Positions 25,968 through 34,089 of a stretch of 64,000 nt of DNA are shown piece after piece. The translations under genes were made by a program, and so were the position numbers. The DNA is taken from assembly GCF_000337515.1 (NCBI RefSeq), contig NZ_AOIQ01000021.1, positions 241,834 to 305,833 on the forward strand, read 5' to 3'. Position 1 is the stretch's first letter; every line of letters starts with the position of its first letter. This DNA is from Halovivax asiaticus JCM 14624. GTDB taxonomy: Archaea > Halobacteriota > Halobacteria > Halobacteriales > Natrialbaceae. The notes below the pieces were generated by a model. It worked only from the letters and a program-made list of their open reading frames with translations, was not told where the DNA came from and did not search any database.

Positions 25968-26339
25968 TTACTCGAGAAGCACGGCGTTGACCTGGGCCGT
26001 CTGGCCCGGTCGGGACGTGACGCGCGCGGTCCCTTCGGAGGTCTCGATGACGGCACCTTTCGTGATGATGTTTCGGCGCACGTAGTTGGGGTTGGCGTCG
26101 TTTTCGACGACGTTCTCGATCGTCGCAGAAATGGTCTCCTCGCCGTCGTTGACCTGCGCGACGTCGGTCGCGAGTGCGCGCGTCTTCGAGCCGTTGCCGC
26201 GCGAATCGACGGTCTGGAATCGCGGTTCGCCGACCTGCGTCTCGGTCGGTTCGCGGCCGAGTTCGTCCTTTCGCGGGTTTCGTGCGTGCTTGAGACGTCC
26301 ACCGGTACGCTTGCGCGTCGAGCGGCCCTGATCTTGCAT
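25968..26339 (-). CDS. rps8e: 30S ribosomal protein S8e
   Basis: 123 residues, full length for the archaeal protein. It shows QGRSTRKRTGGRLKHARNPRKDELGREPTET and NDANPNYVRRNIITKGAVIET, both typical of S8e. It is part of the small ribosomal subunit and is present only in archaea and eukaryotes. A TATA-like CATATAAG on the minus strand (about 26364-26371) lies 24-32 bases before the ATG. Confidence 0.97.
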   Translation of the reverse strand: MQDQGRSTRKRTGGRLKHARNPRKDELGREPTETQVGEPRFQTVDSRGNGSKTRALATDVAQVNDGEETISATIENVVENDANPNYVRRNIITKGAVIETSEGTARVTSRPGQTAQVNAVLLE

Positions 26340-26453
26340 GCGTGGATAGACTGTCGGCGGTTACTTATATGGCTCGATACGACCCGTTCGTCCGACCTGG
26401 GGCCGCTCGCGGAACCGTCACGGTTAACGGGGCCGTCGCGAAACGAGGCGTCG

Positions 26454-26909
26454 ATGAGTCTTCGGGTCGCCGCAGCCGCACCGTTCGTCCAGCGAGGGAC
26501 GCAGTCGATGCGCGAGAACGAGTTCGTCGTCTCGCTCTCGATGGATCGGGACTGGTTCTCGCCCGATCAGGCCACGCGCCTCGTCGACGTCGCGACGGAG
26601 GCCGGCATCATCGAGCGCGACGGCGAGACGCTCGTGCTGACGACCGACGTCGGCGAGGTACAGGTTCCGGAGGAGTTCGTCCCCGACGAGGACGTTCTCA
26701 CCGAGCGCTCGCCGTTCGAGCGGATCCTGGACGCGATCGTCGCCGACGGCCAGCCCAAACACGAAGCTGTTGGCGCGATCAACGCCTGTCAGCAGTCGCT
26801 CGGCCTCACGATCGAGGCCGCGGCGCTGGTCTACGCGCGTCGCGAGGGCGTCGACGTCGCCGACGTCAGTCCGGACGTGCGTGAGGCGGTGCTCGACGCG
26901 GACGCCTGA
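26454..26909 (+). CDS. DUF2240 family protein
   Basis: 151 residues. It begins MSLRVAAAAPFVQRGTQSMRENEFVVSLSMDRDWFSP, a helical domain of DNA-binding appearance followed by VPEEFVPDEDVL and a C-terminal helical bundle. The arrangement matches archaeal DUF2240 proteins of unknown function. It is divergent from rps8e, a common neighbourhood for conserved archaeal genes. The ATG at 26454 is 7-8 codons upstream of the first conserved-looking helix. Confidence 0.75.
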   Translation: MSLRVAAAAPFVQRGTQSMRENEFVVSLSMDRDWFSPDQATRLVDVATEAGIIERDGETLVLTTDVGEVQVPEEFVPDEDVLTERSPFERILDAIVADGQPKHEAVGAINACQQSLGLTIEAAALVYARREGVDVADVSPDVREAVLDADA

Positions 26910-27048
26910 CTGGTCACACTCGCTGGCGCTGGCATCGCCGTGACGGCGTCCGTACGGGCGTCGGTTGCGTTCAGGTTGCCTTTCTCGCGATTGTCATCGC
27001 CTCGCCATCGACCGAAGGCGATTAGCGCGCTGACCGACACGATGGCGT

Positions 27049-27462
27049 ATGGTCGAGGAGCGAGTTACGGACGGGGTCAGGATCGCCGAGTTGCTCGCCT
27101 CCGAAGTCGAGGGCCGCACGGATGGCCCACTCGGATCGGTTCGCGTGACCGACGCGGACACGGACGTCGAACCGACGGCGAACGGGGCACGTGCGTACAC
27201 GATTACTAGGGAAGCGGGCGACGGCACCAACGGTAAGGAGGAAGATACTACCCTCGTGACGGTGAACGTTCACGACGATCGTATTCACCTCGCGTTTCGA
27301 GTCGTCCCGGACGTCGCGACCGACGTGGCCTCGGGGGCTGGTCTCAGAACGCGCCCGAAGGCGACGACGCCGCCACAGACGCTCGTCTTCGTCGAGTCGG
27401 GCGGGGAGGTCAAACGGGCGGTCCAGGTCCTCGCGACGGTTTGTGGTCGAATCGGCGAGTGA
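27049..27462 (+). CDS. Conserved haloarchaeal hypothetical protein
   Basis: 137 residues. It starts MVEERVTDGVRIAELLASEVEGR and has an alternating beta pattern (TTLVTVNVHDDRIHLAFRVVPDVA) ending TLVFVESGGEVKRAVQVLATV. No Cys, no membrane segment and no catalytic motif are evident. I do not recognise a function; the N-terminal helix followed by a sheet looks like a small globular cytoplasmic protein. It is convergent with the HAD gene, with 10 bases between them. Confidence 0.65.
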   Translation: MVEERVTDGVRIAELLASEVEGRTDGPLGSVRVTDADTDVEPTANGARAYTITREAGDGTNGKEEDTTLVTVNVHDDRIHLAFRVVPDVATDVASGAGLRTRPKATTPPQTLVFVESGGEVKRAVQVLATVCGRIGE

Positions 27463-27472
27463 CCGGACTCGT

Positions 27473-28129
27473 TCATTCGACGTCCAGTTCGTCGAGGATA
27501 GTGGGGAGTGTCGACGCGAGGTCCGGCTGGTCGACGTGTGCGTCCGCTCGCGGATCCGGGGTGGCGTCCGGGAGCAGCACCTGGACCGTCGCCATCCCGG
27601 TCTCGGTCGCGCCCTCGATGTCGGTCTCGACGTCGTCACCGACGTAGACGGCCTCGCCCGGGTCGACGTCGAGGGCGTCGAGAATTGCGGCGAACGCACG
27701 TTCGTCGGGCTTGCCAGCCGGGAGTTCGCCTGTCACCCGGACGGCGTCGAAGGGCGATTCGAGGCCGAGGGCTTCTAATTTCGTTCGCTGGGCGCGGACG
27801 GGCCCGTTCGTGAGGAGCCCGAGGCGGTACCGCTCGCCGAGGCGTTCCAGCATCGGCTCGACGCCGGGCAGGATGGACAGCGAGTTTGTCACCGACTCGC
27901 GATACGCCGCGGCGACGCTGGCCGGATCGACGTCAGCGTCCGCGAGCAACTCGTCGAAGATGGGTTCGCGCGTCTCGCGGGTGAGGTGGCGGCGGTGGAC
28001 CTCGACGTACTCGCTCCGATCGAGCGACGGGGCGCCGGTCGCCTCGGTCGCTTCCGCGAGCAGGGTCGCCCGGTCGCGGTCGGGCACGGCGAGCGTCTCG
28101 TCCAGATCGAAGACCACCGCGCGGAGCAT
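27473..28129 (-). CDS. HAD superfamily hydrolase
   Basis: 218 residues. Motif I is VVFDLDETLA (nucleophile Asp near residue 8), motif II is LLTNGP, motif III is the Lys in GELPAGKPDERAF, and motif IV is YVGDDVETDIEGA. A helical cap is inserted between motifs I and II (subfamily IA). It should be a small-molecule phosphatase; the substrate is unknown. The ATG at 28129 is preferred because the domain starts two residues later. Confidence 0.9.
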   Translation of the reverse strand: MLRAVVFDLDETLAVPDRDRATLLAEATEATGAPSLDRSEYVEVHRRHLTRETREPIFDELLADADVDPASVAAAYRESVTNSLSILPGVEPMLERLGERYRLGLLTNGPVRAQRTKLEALGLESPFDAVRVTGELPAGKPDERAFAAILDALDVDPGEAVYVGDDVETDIEGATETGMATVQVLLPDATPDPRADAHVDQPDLASTLPTILDELDVE

Positions 28130-28236
28130 CGTCTGGGTGTAGGCGCCCTGTGGGTTCAAGGTTTCCGTCGACCTGCACTGGATCGGAACCGGGTGCGTTC
28201 GGTCTCGGTTGCGAGTATCAGTCCGCCTCGTTCACG

Positions 28237-29772
28237 TTACGACCGCCAGTACGCCTTGGTCAGGAGCACGAGCACCGGGAAGATCTCCAGCCGTCCGATC
28301 CACATGTAGAGGATCATGAGGAACTTCGAGGTCGTGGGGAAGGAGCCGTAGCCGCCCATGGGCCCGGTGACCTCGCCGAGGCCGGGGCCGATGTTGCCGA
28401 GCGTGGCGATCGATGCGCTGAGAACGTCGAGCAGGCTGACGTCGAGCCCGAGGCGGGCGGCGTCCGCAGCCAGCAGGGCGACGCCGACGAAGAAGAGGAC
28501 GATGTACAACAGGGTAAAGGCGTAAATTCCGCGGACGGCTTCCTCGTTCAACACACGCCCGTTCATCCGGACCGGTCGAACGGCCTCGGGGTGGACCGTC
28601 GTGAACAACTCACGGCGAAGCGTCTTCAGAATCACCAGCCAGCGGAGGATCTTGACCCCTCCGCCGGTCGAGCCAGTCGATCCGCCGACGAACATGGCGA
28701 ACAGCAGGATGCCCTTCGCCGGGCCGCTCCAGGCGTCGAAGTCCATGTTCGCGTAGCCCGTCGAGTTGGTTATCGAGGTGATCTGGAACACTGCGTACCG
28801 GAGTGATCGCTCGATATGGCCGCCAACCATCCCTGTTTCCGGCGTTTCGAGGGCGGAGAAGAACAGCACGAGCGTGGCGACCAGAGACAGGACCGTCACG
28901 GCGCCGAGATACAGGCGGAATTCCGCATCGCGAAGGAGTGACCACGGATCTCCCGTCAGGACGTACCACCAGAGGACGAAGTTCACGCCGGCGATGAAGA
29001 GGAAGGGGACGAAGAGCCACTGTACGATCGGAGTAAATGCCTCGATACTCCGTGCCTCCGGGGAGAAACCGCCGGTCGGGAGCGTCGTGAAGCCGTGCGC
29101 GATGGCGTTGTAGAGCGTCATGTTCTCCGCGAATCCGAGGACCTGGAGCGCATACAGGAGGACGATGAAGAGGACCGTGAAGAACACGTACGCGAGCCAG
29201 AGTGCTCGAGCCGTCCGAGCGATGTGCGGAGTCAGCTTGGACACGCCGGGCCCGGGCGTTTCCGCCCGCATCAGCTGGGCGCCACCGACGGCCATCTCCG
29301 AAAGGATCGCGACTGCGAGGACGATGATCCCCATGCCCCCGAGCCATTGGGTGAGCTGGCGCCACATGAGGACCGCGTGGGAGTGGTGGTCGAGCGAAAT
29401 GTTGTCCATGACGGTCGCGCCAGTGGTCGTAAAGCCGCTCATGCTCTCGAAGAAGGCGTTTACGGGCTGGGCGATGGCGCCGTCGCCGGCGAGGACGTAG
29501 GGGAGCGCGCCGAAGACCGCAGCGAAAAGCCAGGTGAGTGCCACGACCATGAACGCCTCTCTCGCACCGGGGTCGGGGTGCGGGTCCAGCTGCCGGAGCG
29601 AGAGGCCGAACGCGGCGGTCGCGACGAGTGTGGCGACGAACACCCAGAGGTCCTCGCCACCGTGGGTGAGTGCGACGACGATTGGCACGACGTACGCGAC
29701 CGAAAGCGCCGCAGTGAGCGTTCCAACGAGGCTCAACCCCGCCCGGACGTCGACCCGCAAGTAACCGTACAT
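28237..29772 (-). CDS. trkH: TrkH-type potassium uptake channel subunit (first copy)
   Basis: 511 residues, four M1-P-M2 repeats in the cytoplasmic membrane. The four filter loops read FTTTGATV, TTLPTGGFSP, ITNSTGYAN and IATLGNIGPGLG. It conducts K+ and is gated by the RCK protein TrkA encoded immediately upstream in the same operon. The spacing to trkA is zero bases (trkA stop at 29773). High K+ uptake is central to the salt-in strategy of haloarchaea. Confidence 0.95.
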   Translation of the reverse strand: MYGYLRVDVRAGLSLVGTLTAALSVAYVVPIVVALTHGGEDLWVFVATLVATAAFGLSLRQLDPHPDPGAREAFMVVALTWLFAAVFGALPYVLAGDGAIAQPVNAFFESMSGFTTTGATVMDNISLDHHSHAVLMWRQLTQWLGGMGIIVLAVAILSEMAVGGAQLMRAETPGPGVSKLTPHIARTARALWLAYVFFTVLFIVLLYALQVLGFAENMTLYNAIAHGFTTLPTGGFSPEARSIEAFTPIVQWLFVPFLFIAGVNFVLWWYVLTGDPWSLLRDAEFRLYLGAVTVLSLVATLVLFFSALETPETGMVGGHIERSLRYAVFQITSITNSTGYANMDFDAWSGPAKGILLFAMFVGGSTGSTGGGVKILRWLVILKTLRRELFTTVHPEAVRPVRMNGRVLNEEAVRGIYAFTLLYIVLFFVGVALLAADAARLGLDVSLLDVLSASIATLGNIGPGLGEVTGPMGGYGSFPTTSKFLMILYMWIGRLEIFPVLVLLTKAYWRS

Positions 29773-31107
29773 TTATAAGAGATCGATGACTTCGTCCAGG
29801 ATCCCTGCGTCGACGAAGACGACGACGTGGTCTCCGGGCTTGACGATCGTCGTCCCGCGCGGCGTGATCAGGTCGCCGCCGCGGGAGATCGCGCCGATGA
29901 CGACGCCGTCGGGGAGGTCGTTCGTCGCCTCGGCGATCGGCTTGCCGGTGAGCGTGCTACCTGGACCGACCTCGATCTCGATGACCTCCGCGCGGTCGTG
30001 TTCGAGCATCGCGACCTTCTCCGTGCGCGCCGCACGCGTAAAGCGGACGATCTCTTCGGCTGTCTCTTCACGCGGGTTGATCACCACGTCGACGCCGACC
30101 GTCTCGAACAGTGCGGCGTACTCGACGTTCTCGATGACCGCGACTGTGCGTTCGACGCCGACGCGGTGAGCGAGCAGGGCGGCGAGTAAGTTCTTCTCGT
30201 CGCTGTCGAGGGCGGCGACGAGGACGTCGGCCTCGTCGATGTGCTCGCGCTTGAGAAAGTCGGTGTCGGTGGCGTCGCTCTGGAGGACCATCGTGTTCGG
30301 CAGGTCCTCAGCCGCCTCTCTGGCTCGCTCGGGATCTCGCTCGATCATACGGAGCCGATGGCCGTGCTCTTCGAACTCACGGGCCGCTTGGATGCCGATC
30401 TCGCTCGCACCGACGATGACGACGTCTTTCGAGCCGTTGTCGATCGTCCCTGCGACCTCGTTCGCGAATTGGGTGATGGACTCCGGACTGCCGATGACGA
30501 CGATGCGGTCGCCGTCCCGAATCATCGTCTTGCCCGTGGCGACGAGCATCTCGTCGTCGCGGAAGACCGCCGCGAAGGTCAGCGAGTCGTACCGGTCGGC
30601 TTCCTGGACGGTCTGGCCGGCGACGGCGCTGTCGGGGCTGATCTCGAACTCGGCCATCCGGACGAGGCCGCCGGCGAACATGTCGACGTCACGGGCTGCG
30701 GGCAGCCCAGTGATGCGGAAGATGGCCTGGGCCGTCAAGAGATCCGTACAGACCATGAAATCGACGCCGAAGGCGCCCTCGGAGCCCTGCCAGGTTTCTA
30801 GCAAGGTCCGTCGCCTGACGCGAGCGATGGTGAACGCGTCGCTTTCGGTCTTCGTTGCCCCGCAGACCACGACGTTCGTTTCGTCGCTGTCAGTACACGC
30901 GATGACCATATCCGCCTCGCCGACCTCCGCGTCGCGAAGCGTCCCGAGCTCGGTGCCGTCGCCGGCGATCGAGAGGACGTCGTGTTCGTAGGTCAACTCC
31001 TCGACGATGTCCTCGTCCTGGTCGACGACGATCACGTCGTGACCGTCGGCCAGGTTCTCGGCGATCGTTCGGCCGACCGCACCGGCCCCGACGATCACGA
31101 CGCGCAC
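29773..31107 (-). CDS. trkA: TrkA, potassium channel RCK regulatory subunit
   Basis: 444 residues with two RCK_N/RCK_C tandem units. Both nucleotide loops are visible: VVIVGAGAVGRTIAENL at the N-terminus and VVIVGASEIGIQAAREF near residue 225; the second is degenerate (A-S-E-I-G), as often seen. The C-domains include ISPDSAVAGQTVQEADRY and VGPGSTLTGKPIAEATND. It binds NAD(H) or ATP and gates TrkH. Transcribed with trkH1, and divergent from trkH2, so one TrkA may serve both. Confidence 0.95.
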   Translation of the reverse strand: MRVVIVGAGAVGRTIAENLADGHDVIVVDQDEDIVEELTYEHDVLSIAGDGTELGTLRDAEVGEADMVIACTDSDETNVVVCGATKTESDAFTIARVRRRTLLETWQGSEGAFGVDFMVCTDLLTAQAIFRITGLPAARDVDMFAGGLVRMAEFEISPDSAVAGQTVQEADRYDSLTFAAVFRDDEMLVATGKTMIRDGDRIVVIGSPESITQFANEVAGTIDNGSKDVVIVGASEIGIQAAREFEEHGHRLRMIERDPERAREAAEDLPNTMVLQSDATDTDFLKREHIDEADVLVAALDSDEKNLLAALLAHRVGVERTVAVIENVEYAALFETVGVDVVINPREETAEEIVRFTRAARTEKVAMLEHDRAEVIEIEVGPGSTLTGKPIAEATNDLPDGVVIGAISRGGDLITPRGTTIVKPGDHVVVFVDAGILDEVIDLL

Positions 31108-31382
31108 GATCGGTCACCGTCGTTCATTGGCGGCGATTGCCGAGCCACTATCATATACGTTCCGTCATCCGGATACGGTACTTCGAGTGTTGGAGGGTGT
31201 GAAGAACGGTGGATACATTCGAATCGGCGGGCGCTACTGGCTTTAGGTCGCCCCGTTTTCCGGTCGCCCGTTCGAGTCACAACGCGCCAGTTCGAGCGAC
31301 CCGCTCTCGGAGGAAATCGGATCGGTACCCTATCGACGTTCCGAACCGTTATTTCCCCGCCTGTCCCAGCGGATGGTACACG

Positions 31383-32951
31383 ATGGCCCTTCGGGTAGAC
31401 TGGCGGTCGAGTGCGAGCCAGACGGGGACGGTACTGAAGTGGCTCTCCGTCCCGCTCGCCGCGCCGCTGCTACTCGCGCTCTTCGACGGCAGGGCCGTCG
31501 TCCCGTTCGCCGTCGCGATCGCCGTCACGCTGGCCCTCGGCATCGGGATGGAGCGATTGTCTCCGGTCCGGAACCTCGGCCATCGGGAAGCGTTTCTCGT
31601 CGTCGCCTCGGCCTGGTTGGGTGTTGCCCTCGTCGGGGCGATCCCGTTCGTCCTCGTCGGACAGTCGGCCCCGCCCGAGTCGGCATTCGCCGGGGTTCCG
31701 ATAGCAGTCGGCGGTGGCGTCAGTCTCACGGGTGAGTTCGGTGGCGCCGTCAACGCCCTCTTCGAGAGCATGAGTGGGCTGACGACGACCGGGGCGACGA
31801 TCATGAGTGGATGGGACTTCGAGCACCAGTCCCGGGCCATCCTCCTCTGGCGTCAGCTCCTCCAGTGGCTCGGCGGACTCGGCATCCTGATCGTCGCCAT
31901 CGGCCTCTTTTCGAACCTGCGGGTCGGTGGTGCCCAGCTGATGGAGACCGAGACCCAGACACAGAGCGTGAACAAGCTGACTCCGGAGATCGAACAGACG
32001 GCGCGAATCATCTGGGGGCTGTACGTCGGATTGACGCTCGTGACGATCGCCGTCCTGTACGGGCTGAACGTCGTCGGCCTCGCGCCGGAGATGACCCTCT
32101 TCAATGCGGTCGCCCACGCCCTTACGAGCGTCTCGACGGCCGGCTTCTCGCCGGAGGCCGAGAGCATCGCGGCCTTCGCGCCGATCGTCCAGTGGGTCCT
32201 GATCCCCGTCATGCTCCTTGGGGCAACGAACTTCATTCTGCTGTGGTACGTCGTTCAGGGTGACCGCGACCGACTGTTGCGATCGGAGGAGTTTCGGTTC
32301 TACCTCGGCGTCGTCGCATTCGCCTCGTCGATCGTGATCGGCGTGCTCGTCGTCGATCCGGGGCACATCCAGTCTGTCGAGGCCTCTATCAGACACGGCC
32401 TGTTCAACGTGGTCTCGATGATTACGACCACCGGGTACGCGTCGTTCGACTACACCACGTGGGGTCCCGGCGCCCAACACGTCCTCTTCCTGAGCATGTT
32501 CGTCGGCGGGATGGCCGGCTCGACGACGTGTTCGATCAAGACGCTTCGCTGGCTGGTCATCCTGAAGGGGCTGTACCGCAACCTGTTTCTTGCTATCCAC
32601 CCGACGGCGGTCCGCCCGATCCGGCTCGGCGACTCGGTCGTCGACGAGGAGACGATCGGCGACATCTTTTCGTACGTGATGCTCGCCCTCCTGATCTTCT
32701 TTGCGCTCACGGTGCTCATCGTGACCGACGCCTCGCTCGCCGGTCGGGCGGTCTCCGAGTTCGACGCGCTGGGCGCGGCCGCGTCGATCGCGCTCAACAT
32801 CGGTCCCGCGTTCGGCGAGGCCGGCCCGATGGACAACTACGCGGTGTTCCCCACCTCGACCCGGTTCGTCATGGTCCTCATGATGTGGATCGGCCGGATC
32901 GAGTTCGTCCCCGTGCTCATTCTGCTCCTGCCCGCTTTCTGGAAGTCCTGA
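31383..32951 (+). CDS. trkH: TrkH-type potassium uptake channel subunit (second copy)
   Basis: 522 residues, the same four-repeat architecture. Filter loops read LTTTGATI, TSVSTAGFSP, ITTTGYAS and ALNIGPAFG, so loops 2 and 4 differ from the first copy (TGG becomes TAG; GNIGPGLG becomes LNIGPAFG). It also has CSIKTLRW where the first copy has GGGVKILRW. These changes could alter ion selectivity or gating. It is divergent from trkA. ATG 31383 is used; longer upstream frames are not hydrophobic. Confidence 0.92.
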   Translation: MALRVDWRSSASQTGTVLKWLSVPLAAPLLLALFDGRAVVPFAVAIAVTLALGIGMERLSPVRNLGHREAFLVVASAWLGVALVGAIPFVLVGQSAPPESAFAGVPIAVGGGVSLTGEFGGAVNALFESMSGLTTTGATIMSGWDFEHQSRAILLWRQLLQWLGGLGILIVAIGLFSNLRVGGAQLMETETQTQSVNKLTPEIEQTARIIWGLYVGLTLVTIAVLYGLNVVGLAPEMTLFNAVAHALTSVSTAGFSPEAESIAAFAPIVQWVLIPVMLLGATNFILLWYVVQGDRDRLLRSEEFRFYLGVVAFASSIVIGVLVVDPGHIQSVEASIRHGLFNVVSMITTTGYASFDYTTWGPGAQHVLFLSMFVGGMAGSTTCSIKTLRWLVILKGLYRNLFLAIHPTAVRPIRLGDSVVDEETIGDIFSYVMLALLIFFALTVLIVTDASLAGRAVSEFDALGAAASIALNIGPAFGEAGPMDNYAVFPTSTRFVMVLMMWIGRIEFVPVLILLLPAFWKS

Positions 32952-33338
32952 ACCGCGAAGCGGGTACGGACGCTTGGCTGTGTATCTATGCGTGTACAGA
33001 TCGTCCCTGCAGTATCGCGCCAGCGTCGATCAGTCCCGAACTATTGGTCTCGAAAGGCCGACGAGAGCAGGGCTATCCCCTGCGATGTCGACGCCCTCGC
33101 GGGTTTGGATTGTCAGCCACAGTGACCGAACAGGTGTGAGCCACGACGCGGCTGCCCGCCCAGCGGCGCCACGAGATGCTTGCCTCTCGACAGTCGCCAT
33201 CCACGACGGCGCAACTGCTCGTGAGCATCCCCCCAATGGGGTCGAATCCGAGAATACAACTCGCGACGCGGCGCTATCGGCGGAAAATCGACGGGCTGGC
33301 GTGCGAGACGTTTATGTCTCGTGGGCAGATACGCAATC
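32952..33338. other. Intergenic stretch after trkH2
   Basis: About 390 bases with no supported gene on either strand. Open frames there are Arg/Ala-rich and unlike acidic haloarchaeal proteins. The palindrome GAGAC-GTTTAT-GTCTC lies at 33305-33320 with TTTATG inside it, 20-25 bases before the ATG of the following small frame. Confidence 0.4.
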
Positions 33339-33521
33339 ATGGCTTCAGCCTCTTCGGTGGAAGCCACGTCTCGGGTGTTGGCGCACCCGGGGCATTTCGG
33401 CGCATCCCCCTGCGGCAGTTTGGAGACGATGACTTCCAGCGAAGGCTACGCTGTGGAATCGCTTATAATTACTGGTGAAATGAAGAAAGTATCGGGGGTG
33501 GCCGTCGATCAGGCCGGATGA
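33339..33521 (+). CDS. Possible small leaderless protein
   Basis: 60 residues (MASASSVEATSRVLAHPGHF, then SPCGSLETMTSSEGYAVES and a short tail). A TATA-like TTTATG within a palindrome sits at leaderless distance before the ATG. The protein has one Cys, no membrane segment, and no family I recognise. GC content is below that of neighbouring genes. Confidence 0.35.
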   Translation: MASASSVEATSRVLAHPGHFGASPCGSLETMTSSEGYAVESLIITGEMKKVSGVAVDQAG

Positions 33522-33636
33522 GCGACGAATCCGTTCGCAACCACCTATCGAGTTGACGATGGCCGCACGTCGCCGCTGCAACCCGGCTCGCGGTACCAAT
33601 CCTTTTGCCCTCACTCGACCAATCGTCGGCCATCGC

Positions 33637-34056
33637 ATGCACTTTCGACATCTGCTGGTTCCGGTCGCCTCCGAGGCCGACGCGGACGTGACCTGTCACG
33701 CGCTCTCGGGCTACCTCGACGACGTCGACAGAGTCACGGCCGTTCACGTCATCGAGAAAGCCGGCGGCGGCATCGACAAGGCTCCGCTCGGCAAACGAGA
33801 GGAAGACACGGTGGACATCCTCGAGGACGTCGAGAACACACTGGGCGATCGGGTGCAGGTCGATACGGACCGATACTACGGAACCGACGTGGCGGAGACG
33901 ATCTTCGAGGCTGCCGCCGACGTCGACGCTGACGCCGTCGCGTTCCGTGCACGCGGGGGCAGTCGGATTGCCCGCCTGCTCGCGGGTGATGTCTCCACTC
34001 GGATCGTAACGGACCCGTCAATTCCGGTCGTCTCGCTCCCGAAACCGGCCGAGTAA
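33637..34056 (+). CDS. Universal stress protein domain
   Basis: 139 residues. It begins MHFRHLLVPVASEADADVT and has the alternating beta/alpha pattern of USP, with VDADAVAFRARGGSRIARLLAGDVSTRIV at the end instead of the classic GSHG loop, so ATP binding is doubtful. It neighbours the APC permease whose own C-terminus holds two USP domains (convergent, 33 bases apart). This suggests regulation of transport. Confidence 0.85.
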   Translation: MHFRHLLVPVASEADADVTCHALSGYLDDVDRVTAVHVIEKAGGGIDKAPLGKREEDTVDILEDVENTLGDRVQVDTDRYYGTDVAETIFEAAADVDADAVAFRARGGSRIARLLAGDVSTRIVTDPSIPVVSLPKPAE

Positions 34057-34089
34057 TCCGCGACGGCGAACCAGTTTTCGACAGCCCGA

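Noticed and set aside
33113-33367. 84-codon minus-strand frame in the gap after trkH2.
   Set aside because: Rich in Arg and lacking the acidic bias of neighbouring proteins; no recognisable motif and no promoter.
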